Assembly (NCBI GenBank): GCA_020025375.1
Contig: JAHHSF010000002.1
Location: 1 to 28,491 of the forward strand
DNA length: 28,491 bases
From: Oscillospiraceae bacterium
Lineage (GTDB): Bacteria > Bacillota > Clostridia > Oscillospirales > Oscillospiraceae
Direction: 5' to 3'
Each line of letters starts with the position of its first letter. Position 1 is the first letter of the stretch. This document shows, in pieces, positions 1 through 7,969 of this stretch. A program made the position numbers and the translations under genes. The notes under the pieces were generated by a model. It ran no database searches and was not told where the DNA came from. It saw nothing but the letters and a program-made list of their open reading frames with translations.

Positions 1-444
1 GACCTAATGGTGACCTCTGCGTTTGATTTGGACAATGCCGGAGCAATCAGTTTTTTCTATGTAGAGCATCAAAAAACCTATAACGCCCAGCTGCGGCTGT
101 TTTATGAGGAGAATAAGTATTTCGTCACTGACCGATCTAAATGGCCAGAGCAGACACAGATTTACAAGCTGCGAGATTACTTAAATGCCTTACATTACCT
201 TCCGCAGGAAGAGGTTCAAAAGCTATCCCCGGACGCTGATCACTATGCTATCTGTATGCGTATGGAGGGTACTCCAGAGGATTACAGTCGGGTTGTGACC
301 TATGGGAAAGATGGTGCAGGAGAGATTGGCGGATGGAAGATTCACCTGGAAATTCAGCCTCTGCAAAATGGAAATGGCGTCGGACCTGATGCAATCCATG
401 TATTTTACGATTCAGCTGACCGCCTCTATCCTAATTCAAAGTAA
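1..444 (+). CDS. 3' part of an unrecognised protein (5' end outside window)
   Basis: The reading frame is open from the first base and ends at TAA 442-444. The first in-frame ATG is at 7, but nothing upstream is visible, so the true start is probably outside the window. The visible 147 residues are hydrophilic and rich in Tyr, Asp and Glu, with no membrane segment or signal peptide. This looks like the soluble C-terminal part of a larger protein. Such tails occur in M56/BlaR1-like sensors of gut Clostridia, but no diagnostic motif (HExxH, penicillin-binding motif) is visible, so this is only a guess. A strong hairpin 70 bases downstream ends the transcript. Confidence 0.55.
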   Translation, partial: DLMVTSAFDLDNAGAISFFYVEHQKTYNAQLRLFYEENKYFVTDRSKWPEQTQIYKLRDYLNALHYLPQEEVQKLSPDADHYAICMRMEGTPEDYSRVVTYGKDGAGEIGGWKIHLEIQPLQNGNGVGPDAIHVFYDSADRLYPNSK

Positions 445-514
445 ACCTGAGTTGGATTTATTCAGGCAAAGTGTTAGACATATTCCAATTTCTCTAACAG
501 TGAATAGTTTAACC

Positions 515-555
515 AAACGACCTACTCCTAGAAAAATTCTAGGAGTAGGTCGTTT
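515..555. terminator. Perfect 19-bp hairpin, likely bidirectional terminator
   Basis: Arms at 515-533 and 537-555 are exact reverse complements with a 3-base AAA loop. The arm ends are AAAC and GTTT, so both strands end in a short T run. It separates the first gene from the IS21 debris. Confidence 0.7.
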
Positions 556-610
556 CAGCGTGTCGAGAAACTGTATGTACATACAGTTCTGTGAGAAGTA
601 CCGGCAATAG

Positions 611-960
611 GCCCTTATTACAAACGCAATCATGCGGATTCAGCACAAGCCGGGAGATGCCATGCAGGTGGACTGGGCCGGCAACACACTGGCCATCCAT
701 GACCCGGTTACCGGGGCTGTCTCCAAGGCATATTTGTTTTTGCGGTTTTGTTTTGCAACTGCAATGCCTATGCCGAAGACTGTGTCGGCAGGAAGCTGGA
801 AAACTGGTTTCTTTGTCATTCCCAATCCTATAGATACTTCGGCGGTGTGACATGGCTGCTGATCCCGGATAATCTGAAGACCGGTGTGAATAAAAACACC
901 CGGTATGAAACTGTTCTCAACCGGAGTTACCAGGAGTTGGCTGAGCATCCCGATATACGT
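611..960 (+). pseudogene. IS21-family transposase (istA) remnant, frameshifted
   Basis: Two plus-strand reading frames together resemble the central part of the IS21 transposase IstA (DDE catalytic core). The first frame (611 to about 765) carries HKPGDAMQVDWAG, matching the conserved H-x-PG-x-x-x-x-VDWAG block with a catalytic Asp. A frameshift near 760-768 moves the match to another frame carrying KLENWFLCH, YFGGV, IPDNLKTGV and YQELAEH, which follow in the same order in IstA. Both ends are missing and no istB partner or terminal inverted repeats are visible. The 3' end runs antisense into the last codons of the LysR gene. It is a dead relic; the family call is firm and the borders approximate. 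Confidence 0.85.
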
Positions 961-1924
961 AGGCAGATGAGGCCCCGTTCTGGTTATCAAGAGAGGATAT
1001 TAATTTTAAAAACGCATTCATAGCATGGCTTACGTAACGCCCGTGTTTCCAGTAAAAATAAATATTACGCGCACTGTCTTTTCCCTCTAATTTATAATAG
1101 ACCACATCTGGATTTGGCGGTACCAAGGAAATCAACATATCACCGATAAAAGAGATTCCCATACCCGAACAGGTAACATTGTAGGAGGTCATCTGCTGGT
1201 CTAACTCAAACAGGATCCGGGGGTGGAAATGTTGCTCCTGACAAATGTGGGCTGCCCGCTTTCCGGTGTCGTTTTCTTGCTTCATAAAAATAAATGCTGC
1301 GTTGCTAAAAGCACTCAAAGGAACCGCTGGAATATTCTCTTTTAAAAAAGTGCCGTTTTTTATGCTGGATGCAGGCACTTGGTAAGCATGTAAGGCTTCG
1401 TTTACAGATAGAGATTTAGGAACAGCCAGCAACAGATGCTCCTCTCGATAGACATATCGATCAAAAATCGTAGAATCTAACTCGCAATTATCCAACAAAA
1501 AATCCATGCGACCACTTTGGAGATACCGCGCTAATGTTGATGTGTTTTCCTCTAACAAAGCAGGTTTAACTAATGGATATTTTCTGGAAAATTTTCCGAT
1601 GAGCGGTGGTAATACCCAAGAGGAAAAAAAACTGCTGCCGCCCAAAACTAATTGCCCTGTTTTCAGATCGCCCCAGTCATTCATAAAATCTGTAAAGCCA
1701 TTTTCTGCCTGCATAATATTCTCGACAGCCTGGATATAATGCTGGCCACACTCTGTAAGCCCTAATGGCTTTGTACTCCGGTCAAAGATTGGATAACCAA
1801 TTTTCCGCTCAATCCGTTTTACGTTGGCGCTTAAGGACGGTTGAGAAATAAATAAATTTGCTGCTGCCTTGGAGAAGCTTCTCTCTTTGTAGACTTCATA
1901 TACATATTCCATCCCTTGAAACAT
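917..1924 (-). CDS. LysR-family transcriptional regulator, likely controls aspA
   Basis: A 335-residue LysR-type regulator. The N-terminal winged helix-turn-helix spans about residues 1-60, with FSKAAANLFISQPSLSANVK as the recognition region, followed by the linker helix and a substrate-binding fold with GMGISFIGD near the C-terminus. A GGGGGA ribosome-binding site lies just upstream of ATG at 1924. It is divergent from aspA across a 149-base AT-rich gap, the usual layout for a LysR protein controlling its neighbour, so aspartate or another C4 acid is a reasonable but inferred effector. LysR proteins are usually near 300 residues. The last 25 or so residues (about 917-1000) lie antisense to the IS21 remnant and look like a foreign tail gained when the native stop was lost. 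Confidence 0.9.
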   Translation of the reverse strand: MFQGMEYVYEVYKERSFSKAAANLFISQPSLSANVKRIERKIGYPIFDRSTKPLGLTECGQHYIQAVENIMQAENGFTDFMNDWGDLKTGQLVLGGSSFFSSWVLPPLIGKFSRKYPLVKPALLEENTSTLARYLQSGRMDFLLDNCELDSTIFDRYVYREEHLLLAVPKSLSVNEALHAYQVPASSIKNGTFLKENIPAVPLSAFSNAAFIFMKQENDTGKRAAHICQEQHFHPRILFELDQQMTSYNVTCSGMGISFIGDMLISLVPPNPDVVYYKLEGKDSARNIYFYWKHGRYVSHAMNAFLKLISSLDNQNGASSAYVYRDAQPTPGNSG

Positions 1925-1980
1925 AGCAAATCCCCCGAGATATAACTTATAAATTATATATTCTATAAATATATATGTAT

Positions 1981-2009
1981 TTGATTATATATTATCACGC
2001 AGTTATACT
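1981..2009 (+). promoter_or_regulatory. Sigma-A-type promoter for aspA
   Basis: TTGATT at 1981-1986, a 17-base spacer and TATACT at 2004-2009. The ribosome-binding site of aspA follows about 50 bases later. The A+T-rich stretch at 1940-1980 between this promoter and the divergent LysR gene is the likely regulator-binding region, but I could not fix an exact T-N11-A box. Confidence 0.65.
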
Positions 2010-2073
2010 GAATGCAACAGGGAAGACTTTTTCCGATATATAAAGAATTTGAAAGCAAAGGGAGAAATTGGCA

Positions 2074-3510
2074 ATGAAAGAAGCAAAGACTGCCGAATTT
2101 CGGGTTGAAAAGGATTCTATCGGGGTGCGAGATGTTCCAGGCAATGTCTATTACGGAGTACAGTCCCTGCGTGCCGCAGAAAATTTCCATATTACTGGTC
2201 TGAGAATGCATCCGGAGATCATCAACAGCCTGGCTTATATCAAAAAAGCTGCAGCTATTACAAATTGCGAGGTAGGAATGTTGGAAAAGCCAAAAGCGCA
2301 GGCGATTGTCCAGGCCTGTGATGAAATCCTGGCAGACAAATTCCGGGAGGACTTTATTGTCGATCCGATCCAAGGCGGTGCGGGGACTTCCCTGAATATG
2401 AACGCCAACGAAGTGATTGCAAATCGTGCCATTGAACTTTTAGGCGGCAGCAAAGGCGATTACAACATTATCAATCCCAATGACGATGTAAACTGCAGCC
2501 AATCAACAAATGATGTTATTCCAACCGCCGGCAAGATGACTTCTTTGAGGTTGCTGAAAAACTTGAAGCAAGAGCTATTACGACTGTATGATGCGCTGTG
2601 CAAAAAGAGGGAGGAATTTAATGGCGTCATTAAGATGGGCCGCACTCAATTACAAGATGCCGTCCCCATTCGCTTGGGGCAGGAGTTTGGCGCTTACTCC
2701 GTTGCCATTATGCGTGATATTCACCGCATGGATAAGGCCATGGGTGAAATGCGTACACTGAACATGGGTGGTACAGCAGTGGGAACCGGCCTGAACGCAG
2801 ATGAGGCTTATCTGCGTCGTATTGTTCCTATTCTGTCCGAGGTGTCCGATATGGATCTGGTACAGGCCTACGATTTAATTGACGCTACGCAGAATCTGGA
2901 TGCCTTTGTAGCCGTTTCCGGTGCGGTGAAGGCATGCGCTGTGACACTCTCCAAAATTGCCAATGACCTGCGTCTGATGTCCTCTGGACCGCGGGCCGGT
3001 TTAGCGGAGATCAATCTGCCCGCTAAACAAAATGGGTCCTCCATTATGCCGGGTAAGGTGAATCCCGTCATTCCGGAAGTGGTTAATCAGGTTGCTTTCA
3101 ATATCATCGGCAATGATATGACAATTACTATGGCTGCGGAGGCAGGACAGCTGGAACTGAATGCCTTTGAACCCATCGTGTTTTACTGCATATTCCAGTC
3201 GATTGATACTTTGACCTACGCTGTCCGCACTTTCGTAGAGAATTGTGTCACTGGTATTACAGCAAATGAGGCTCGCTGCCGTTACTTGGTTGAAAACAGC
3301 GTAGGTATTATCACAGCTATCTGCCCTTATGTCGGTTATCAGAAAGCCGCCGATATTGCCAAGAGGGCGATGAAGACCGGAGAGACTGTCCGAGATCTGA
3401 TTCTTCAGGAAAAATTATTGGAAAAAGAGAAACTGGACAGCATTTTGGATCCCCTTCATATGACGGAACCTGGGATCTCCGGAAAAGAGAGTCTGCTGAA
3501 GAGGTACTAA
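2074..3510 (+). CDS. aspA: Aspartate ammonia-lyase (aspartase)
   Basis: Cytoplasmic lyase that converts L-aspartate to fumarate and ammonia. The 478 residues match the usual length of the class II fumarase/aspartase superfamily. The signature GSSIMPGKVN lies at about residues 321-330 and holds the catalytic Ser loop; it is followed by PVIPEVVNQVAF and MAAEAGQLELN, which favour aspartase over fumarase. The earlier blocks GTSLNMNANEVIANRA and NDDVNCSQSTND bind the substrate. The ATG at 2074 was chosen over the TTG at 2068 because GGAG at 2061-2064 is nine bases from the ATG but only three from the TTG. A ruined fumarase gene begins 13 bases after the stop, so this was once a two-step aspartate-fumarate-malate operon. 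The divergent LysR protein is its likely regulator. Confidence 0.95.
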   Translation: MKEAKTAEFRVEKDSIGVRDVPGNVYYGVQSLRAAENFHITGLRMHPEIINSLAYIKKAAAITNCEVGMLEKPKAQAIVQACDEILADKFREDFIVDPIQGGAGTSLNMNANEVIANRAIELLGGSKGDYNIINPNDDVNCSQSTNDVIPTAGKMTSLRLLKNLKQELLRLYDALCKKREEFNGVIKMGRTQLQDAVPIRLGQEFGAYSVAIMRDIHRMDKAMGEMRTLNMGGTAVGTGLNADEAYLRRIVPILSEVSDMDLVQAYDLIDATQNLDAFVAVSGAVKACAVTLSKIANDLRLMSSGPRAGLAEINLPAKQNGSSIMPGKVNPVIPEVVNQVAFNIIGNDMTITMAAEAGQLELNAFEPIVFYCIFQSIDTLTYAVRTFVENCVTGITANEARCRYLVENSVGIITAICPYVGYQKAADIAKRAMKTGETVRDLILQEKLLEKEKLDSILDPLHMTEPGISGKESLLKRY

Positions 3511-3523
3511 AGAGGCTGGATCG

Positions 3524-4181
3524 ATAAAATACCGCACAGAGTACAATTCTATGGGTGAGGTTCAGGTGCCTGCTGATCGATACTGGGGCGCCCAGACCCA
3601 ACGTTCTCATGAGAATTTCTCCATCGGTGTAGGCATTGAGACTATGCCTGTTGAGATTATCCGCGCTTTCGGTATCCTGAAGAAGGCTGCTGCTATGGCT
3701 AACCACGCCTTGAAGCCCTAGAAGATGACGGGCGAGAAACTGGCCGCTATCTCCCAGGCCTGCGATGAGGTGATTGGCGGCAAGCTGAACGACCACTTCC
3801 CTCTGGTGGTGTGGCAGACCGGATCCGGCACTCAGTCTAACATGAAAACCAACGAGGTTATCGCTGACCGCGGCAATGAGATCGCTGGCAGGAAGCTATT
3901 GTACCCCAATGATGACATCAATATGTCTCAGTCCTCCAACGATACCTTCCCCACGGCTATGCACGTTGCTGCCGTGACCGCTGTGCCGTGGGTCTTACTG
4001 CAAACCGGGAGAAGATGGCATACAATCTGCACAACCCATTGATGTTGGTGACGGCTCTGAACCCCTATATTGGTTATGAGAACGCTGCCTCCGTGGCCCT
4101 ACCACCGAGGCCCTGGTGGCCGACAAGCCTCAGCCTCCCGTTCCCGCTCCCGCCGCCCCCGACATGGGCTGGATGTATTGA
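3524..4181 (+). pseudogene. Fumarase class II (fumC) pseudogene fused to a groEL 3' end
   Basis: The frame from 3524 gives the fumarase N-terminus (YRTEYNSMGEVQVPADRYWG, QTGSGTQSNMKTNEV, NDDINMSQSSNDTFPTAMH). The expected start codon reads ATA at 3524, and an in-frame TAG interrupts at 3719-3721. At about 3985 the sequence jumps, with a frame change, to the fumarase C-terminal block GLTANREKMAYNLHN and LVTALNPYIGYENAA, so roughly 220 central codons, including the catalytic GSSxMPxKxN loop, are gone. From about 4085 the match changes again: TTEALVADKPQP and APAAPDMGWMY, ending at TGA 4179-4181, are the typical C-terminal tail of GroEL. The word NAASVA fits both proteins at the joint. The gene cannot make fumarase. 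The groEL assignment is from recognition of that tail. Confidence 0.88.
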
Positions 4182-4217
4182 TAAAACCTACAAACCTTGG
4201 AAACACTAGGTTTTATC
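4180..4217. repeat. 11-bp inverted repeat after the chimeric pseudogene
   Basis: GATAAAACCTA at 4180-4190 is exactly reverse complementary to TAGGTTTTATC at 4207-4217, with 16 bases between. It overlaps the stop of the groEL-like tail. It may be a weak terminator carried along with the groEL fragment; a stronger hairpin follows at once. Confidence 0.5.
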
Positions 4218-4232
4218 GCCAAATCTAAAACC

Positions 4233-4272
4233 GAGCCCACTACTTGCTGCGAGCAAGTAGTGGGCTCTTTTT
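4233..4272 (+). terminator. Strong intrinsic terminator shared by convergent units
   Basis: Arms 4233-4248 and 4252-4267 are perfectly complementary (16 bp, loop GCG) and are followed by five Ts at 4268-4272. It stops transcription from aspA through the pseudogene. On the other strand it lies 40 bases beyond the stop of the M56 gene and is followed by GGTTTT, so it may serve both directions. Confidence 0.85.
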
Positions 4273-4310
4273 GTGCTTTTTTGGAGGACTTGTACTGAGG
4301 GAAACAGTAA

Positions 4311-6461
4311 TCAGTAAGCATTCGGATATTTGTCATATACTGCCTGAGGCCACTGGTCAATCCCCAGCAGCTTCCAAAGCTTCAGGATATACTCCTCTTC
4401 ATCGGGTTTTCCGTAGTCGAAGTAGTCTTCTCCCACCCGGCAGGAGTCATATTCTGGATCCAACTCGATTTTCACAAAGTTTCCAATAGAATCTTCTGCA
4501 ATCAGATCGAGCCTTATGCCGATATTGTGAGTCTTGATGCCGCCATAACAATAGTCTGCGCTGCGAAACAGCTGCGCGATGTCCTGAATGGCAGCAGGAT
4601 CTGTAATCTCCACATAGGTCGTTCCCTCAAATTCCAGTCGAACCTTCACTGCATTCTCCTGGAAAGGCAGGCCGGTAGGGGTATGGCTACGGTTTTCGTA
4701 AATTGCCAAATAGGGTTGCGAACCGGCCTCCAGCTCCTCTAAGCTGCTTTGGGATTTGGCTAGTATCCACTTCTCCCACTGGTCATAATAACCGGCTTCC
4801 GGCTGTCGGCCCATGTCGTGAATCAGATAGGGATAATCCATTGACTTTAGCTGATTATCTGAAAACCAGGTAACTGTAAAAACGGTTCCATCATAATCAA
4901 TGTCATAGATTTCATCCACAGGTGTCATATCCCCCAAAACAGCTGCTTTGCACAGCCGAAGGCTGGCACTTTCTCTGCGGGATAGTTTGTCTTGGAAGGC
5001 AGTCCAGAGGTCAAGGCCGTGGCTGACCCGGCCTTCGGAAATCACAAAGCAGCCGTCAAGATCAGCTTCTTCCTGACTGTAAGTTTCCGGAATTGCATTC
5101 AGGGGGAGCTTACCGTTCTGAGATTTTGCCGGAGGCAGTGCAAATTCTCCGTAGATACGTCTATTTTCCTGTTGCTGATCGGTGTCTTCTATTGTGATAT
5201 CCATACCGATACGGTAGTGTCCTTCTCCAAGCGGGGGGATATTCTCCCACGCCAGCATCATACCGTTTGAGTCCTGCCGGTACCAGTTAAAGTCAATAGG
5301 GTCCAGCAAGCCCTCATCGTAGCGTTGTTCCGGATTCAGCCTCACCCATCCATCTGCCGTTTCCTGCTCCAAGCTGTAACCGGGCCTCAGATAGCAGACC
5401 TGATCCGGGGTTTCCCCAGATTGTAAGAAGCGAACTGTGACCCGAGAAGGGGCTGGATTTTCTACGATCAGGGAAATGCTCCCATCCGTTTCATTCGTGC
5501 TCCCCGGAACGGAACCGGGGCGGCTTTCCTCTCTGGGATCAGTCAGGAAGCACACGGCAGCCAGCACACACAGAACTGCCGCAATGACGATGACCCAAAA
5601 TCCAGGCGCCCGATAATGGAGAATTGTTTGGATCCTCTTCTTCACACCCACTTCTCCAAAGGCCAGAGGGCAGGCCGCAACCAGATGTTTCGGCGCGCTG
5701 CAGTGGATTAGTGCCTGAGAATAAGCTTTCTTGCTGGAGCTGCCCAGGGTGCGAATCACTTTTTCATCACAAGCAAGCTCAATATCCCGGCAGAAGAAAA
5801 CATAGGCCATCCATAAGATGGGATTGAACCAGTACACCGTCAGCAGCAGATAGCCCAGAGGTTTCCAGAGATTGTCTTTCCGGCTTAAATGTGCTTGTTC
5901 ATGGGCAAGAACATAGAATTGATCCTGGGCATCCATATCGGAGGGTAGAAAAATTTTAGGCCGAAGTGTGCCGAGGATAAAGGGCGTTTCAATATGATCA
6001 CAGCTGAAATATCCATCCCCTGGAACCGCTTCGGACGTCCGTTTTCGTATTTTCAGATAAGAAATCAAGGCATGCAGCACCATGATTGCCATCCCCAGAA
6101 TCCAGATCCAGCTGGCTGCTGCCACAAGAATCTGCATCGGATTGACACTGGCTCCAACTGCGGGAGCGAGGGATTGAGCAGCCGGAGGGCTGACCGCCTG
6201 ACCTGCGATGGTGCTCCCGGGTGTAATTACAGATATCTCAGTATAGATAATTTCAGACGGTACAGGCTCTGTGCTGGGAATCAGACTGAGCATACTTTCA
6301 AGAGAGAATGGAAGCAGCAGGCGCAGAGCCACCATGCTCCACAGGCAGCAGTACATGCCTCTGGGCGCTTTGGAGAAAATTGCCCGCAGCAGAACAATCA
6401 GAATCACAAGATAGCTGGCTGTGATACTCATATTCAGCAATTTCAGAAAAATGGTTTCCAT
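4311..6461 (-). CDS. M56-family (BlaR1/MecR1-like) membrane metallopeptidase sensor
   Basis: A 716-residue membrane protein. Hydrophobic segments near residues 10-28, 37-60, 112-134, 200-222 and 288-306 frame the M56 domain. The zinc site HEQAH (187-191) sits in LAHEQAHLSRKD and is followed by ELACDEKV (228-235), the pattern of BlaR1-type gluzincins that signal by cleaving a partner repressor. The approximately 400-residue C-terminal part lies outside the membrane and lacks visible penicillin-binding SxxK/KTG motifs, so the signal need not be a beta-lactam. Its start follows the BlaI-like gene by two bases and its ribosome-binding site (GAGGAGGAG) lies inside the end of that gene, so the two are translationally coupled. 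Convergent with the aspA unit. Confidence 0.9.
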   Translation of the reverse strand: METIFLKLLNMSITASYLVILIVLLRAIFSKAPRGMYCCLWSMVALRLLLPFSLESMLSLIPSTEPVPSEIIYTEISVITPGSTIAGQAVSPPAAQSLAPAVGASVNPMQILVAAASWIWILGMAIMVLHALISYLKIRKRTSEAVPGDGYFSCDHIETPFILGTLRPKIFLPSDMDAQDQFYVLAHEQAHLSRKDNLWKPLGYLLLTVYWFNPILWMAYVFFCRDIELACDEKVIRTLGSSSKKAYSQALIHCSAPKHLVAACPLAFGEVGVKKRIQTILHYRAPGFWVIVIAAVLCVLAAVCFLTDPREESRPGSVPGSTNETDGSISLIVENPAPSRVTVRFLQSGETPDQVCYLRPGYSLEQETADGWVRLNPEQRYDEGLLDPIDFNWYRQDSNGMMLAWENIPPLGEGHYRIGMDITIEDTDQQQENRRIYGEFALPPAKSQNGKLPLNAIPETYSQEEADLDGCFVISEGRVSHGLDLWTAFQDKLSRRESASLRLCKAAVLGDMTPVDEIYDIDYDGTVFTVTWFSDNQLKSMDYPYLIHDMGRQPEAGYYDQWEKWILAKSQSSLEELEAGSQPYLAIYENRSHTPTGLPFQENAVKVRLEFEGTTYVEITDPAAIQDIAQLFRSADYCYGGIKTHNIGIRLDLIAEDSIGNFVKIELDPEYDSCRVGEDYFDYGKPDEEEYILKLWKLLGIDQWPQAVYDKYPNAY

Positions 6462-6463
6462 AC

Positions 6464-6826
6464 CTACTCCTCCTCAAATGCATCCACCATCCGGCGAAGC
6501 TCATCAACTTCTTCCTGGCTCAACTGCTTTCTGCTGGTAAAGGCAGCAAGAAATGCGGGAAGAGATCCCTGAAAGGTATCTTCCACGAAATTTTCGCTCT
6601 GGATCGCATAGAACTCTCTTTGGGAAATCAGGGAGGTCACAATTCCCCTTTCTGTCCTGAAAATTCCTTTCTTGCATAACCGTTTTAGGACTGTATAAGA
6701 CGTGGTCTTTTTCCAGGATAAAACTTCTTCTGCTTTTTTAGAAAGTTCACCTGTACCAATGGGCTCATTGGCCCATATAATTTCAGCAAAGCGGGTTTCG
6801 TTAGTACCCATCTGAATGTCTGCCAT
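6464..6826 (-). CDS. BlaI/MecI/CopY-family transcriptional repressor
   Basis: A 120-residue winged-helix repressor of the penicillinase-repressor family. The N-terminal half contains the expected pattern FAEIIWANEPIGTGELSKK, WKKTTSYTVLKRLCKKG and a wing region. The C-terminal half holds the dimerisation and cleavage region. ATG at 6826 is preferred because AAGGAG lies 10 bases upstream; an upstream in-frame codon at 6865 lies within the operator and is discarded. The following M56 gene encodes the likely protease that inactivates it. Two dyads of TACA-N3-TGTA and a consensus promoter sit directly upstream, which supports autoregulation of the pair. Confidence 0.9.
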   Translation of the reverse strand: MADIQMGTNETRFAEIIWANEPIGTGELSKKAEEVLSWKKTTSYTVLKRLCKKGIFRTERGIVTSLISQREFYAIQSENFVEDTFQGSLPAFLAAFTSRKQLSQEEVDELRRMVDAFEEE

Positions 6827-6845
6827 AATGTTTTTCTCCTTTATT

Positions 6846-6883
6846 CTACATGATGTAGTATGCAATTATTCTACACAATGTAG
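6846..6883. promoter_or_regulatory. Pair of BlaI-type operator dyads
   Basis: Two 13-base dyads, CTACATGATGTAG at 6846-6858 and CTACACAATGTAG at 6871-6883, share the TACA-N3-TGTA core and are 25 bases centre to centre. BlaI/MecI-family operators are known for paired TACA/TGTA half sites. The second dyad overlaps the -10 box and the first covers the start of the transcript, ideal positions for repression. Confidence 0.82.
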
Positions 6884-6896
6884 AACAAGCTGTCAA
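6868..6896 (-). promoter_or_regulatory. Promoter of the blaI-M56 operon
   Basis: On the minus strand TTGACA (6896-6891) is followed by a 17-base spacer and TAGAAT (6873-6868). The spacer and -10 box overlap one operator dyad. The transcript would begin near 6861 and reach the blaI start at 6826. Confidence 0.8.
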
Positions 6897-7028
6897 GGGG
6901 CAATCAATACCCAAAAACGAAACGATTTACTTGGCTTGCTCAAAAAAACCATGTCCTTACAAAAGAAGCGGGACGGGGCTTTACTGAAATGGTATATGTG
7001 TGAATATATGATACTGGAGGATTTTAGA

Positions 7029-7211
7029 ATGGATGTAGTGGTCAACAGCTATCTTACAAAAATTGACCAGCAGGCCCAGGGTATCACCGGGCAGTTCAAG
7101 GCTGAAAATGCTATGGAGAGGGTCTGCAAAATGAATAACATCCGGGCGTGTGCCATGGAGCTCGTGAACGCAGAAATTATCTGCGCGGAAGCAAAGGCGG
7201 ATACAGCCTAG
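7029..7211 (+). CDS. Small TnpV-like transposon protein, internally shortened
   Basis: A 60-residue ORF with GGAGG at 7016-7020, eight bases before the ATG. The stretches SYLTKIDQQAQ and KAENAMERVCKMNNIRACAMELVNAEIICA resemble the C-terminal half of TnpV, a small protein carried by many clostridial transposons. TnpV normally has about 15 more residues between these two blocks, so this copy seems to have lost an internal piece as well as its N-terminal half. The frame continues open upstream of the ATG with weak similarity. No transposase or recombinase is next to it. It is probably a relic, though its translation signals are intact. The family call comes from motif memory only. Confidence 0.5.
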   Translation: MDVVVNSYLTKIDQQAQGITGQFKAENAMERVCKMNNIRACAMELVNAEIICAEAKADTA

Positions 7212-7226
7212 GGCTGTATCCGCCTT
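7194..7226 (+). terminator. Hairpin terminator overlapping the TnpV-like 3' end
   Basis: Arms 7194-7208 and 7212-7226 are perfect complements (15 bp). The three-base loop is TAG, which is also the stop codon of the small ORF. Only a short T-rich run (TTATTT) follows. The AAGG/CCTT ends make it usable for the convergent DUF2007 gene too. Confidence 0.7.
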
Positions 7227-7262
7227 ATTTGTGTAGTTGTCTTTTGCGTGATAAGCCACTTC

Positions 7263-7499
7263 TTAAGCGTTGTCACCAGCGAAAAGCGCACCCAGTAAAT
7301 CTTGAGCCTTTTCCATATCAGTCTGTTGAACATACACTTTTAAACGCTCCTTGATGCCCGCTTTCATGGCCAAACCGGCACCATATACGGGAATAGTCGT
7401 ACACAGGATGGCATTGTCTTTCAATACCTCCACCAGCATTTCGGCCCACATCGCCTCTTTTTCGGTCAGCAGGACATATCCGTCATCCACAATAATCAC
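7263..7499 (-). CDS. DUF2007-like small protein
   Basis: A 78-residue soluble protein. The stretches VLLTEKEAMWAEMLVEVLKD and PVYGAGLAMKAGIKERLKVY resemble the DUF2007 fold, a small ferredoxin-like domain often annotated as a putative signal-transducing protein and of unknown role. The start is GTG at 7499, which overlaps the TGA of the upstream membrane-protein gene (GTGA), so translation is coupled. It is the last gene of a three-gene unit (XRE regulator, membrane protein, this gene). A GAAGGA sequence close to the GTG is the only ribosome-binding signal, in line with coupling. Confidence 0.75.
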   Translation of the reverse strand: MIIVDDGYVLLTEKEAMWAEMLVEVLKDNAILCTTIPVYGAGLAMKAGIKERLKVYVQQTDMEKAQDLLGALFAGDNA

Positions 7500-7969
7500 T
7501 CCTTCTCGTTTTCATCATCGGATTCATCCTCAAGTTTTTGCGTTCTGTGCTTGTATACAGCGACTAACAATGACAAAATCAGAAAAGTAGCAAGCCCGAC
7601 TACGAGAAATATAAATACTCCAGTGGCTAAAGATCCTAAAAATTTATGATATTTCTGATAGGAAACCAAAGTCCAAAATGCTCCAAAACCGAAACCGGCA
7701 ATGAGACTGCTTACCAGATTGGTTTTAAAATCAGGCTTTAATTTTCTGTCCCAGATTCCGTTTTTTATACAGCTTATGACTAAATATACGGACAAGATCA
7801 GTATAATGACGCATTCACCGCCAAGACGCTCAATGCCGCCATTGCCAATCGCAATTTGAATGTAAATGGAAGCGAATAGTCCCCAAAATGCAATCCAACA
7901 GGCGTTGTGCTCTATTTGCAGCAATTTCTTCTCTTGCATTTCATCTAAATTGTTTTTATTCTTCTTCAT
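7496..7969 (-). CDS. DUF6773-like four-helix membrane protein
   Basis: A 157-residue integral membrane protein with about four hydrophobic segments: a first near residues 24-42, a second near 51-68, a third near 86-103 and a fourth near 115-138. The N-terminus is basic (KKNKNN) and followed by LDEMQEKKLLQIEH, which is typical of DUF6773-like proteins paired with small XRE regulators in Firmicutes. The C-terminus is acidic (EDESDDENEKE). The ATG at 7969 overlaps the last 14 bases of the XRE gene, and GGGAGG lies six bases upstream. Function unknown; the pairing suggests the regulator controls this gene. Confidence 0.75.
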   Translation of the reverse strand: MKKNKNNLDEMQEKKLLQIEHNACWIAFWGLFASIYIQIAIGNGGIERLGGECVIILILSVYLVISCIKNGIWDRKLKPDFKTNLVSSLIAGFGFGAFWTLVSYQKYHKFLGSLATGVFIFLVVGLATFLILSLLVAVYKHRTQKLEDESDDENEKE

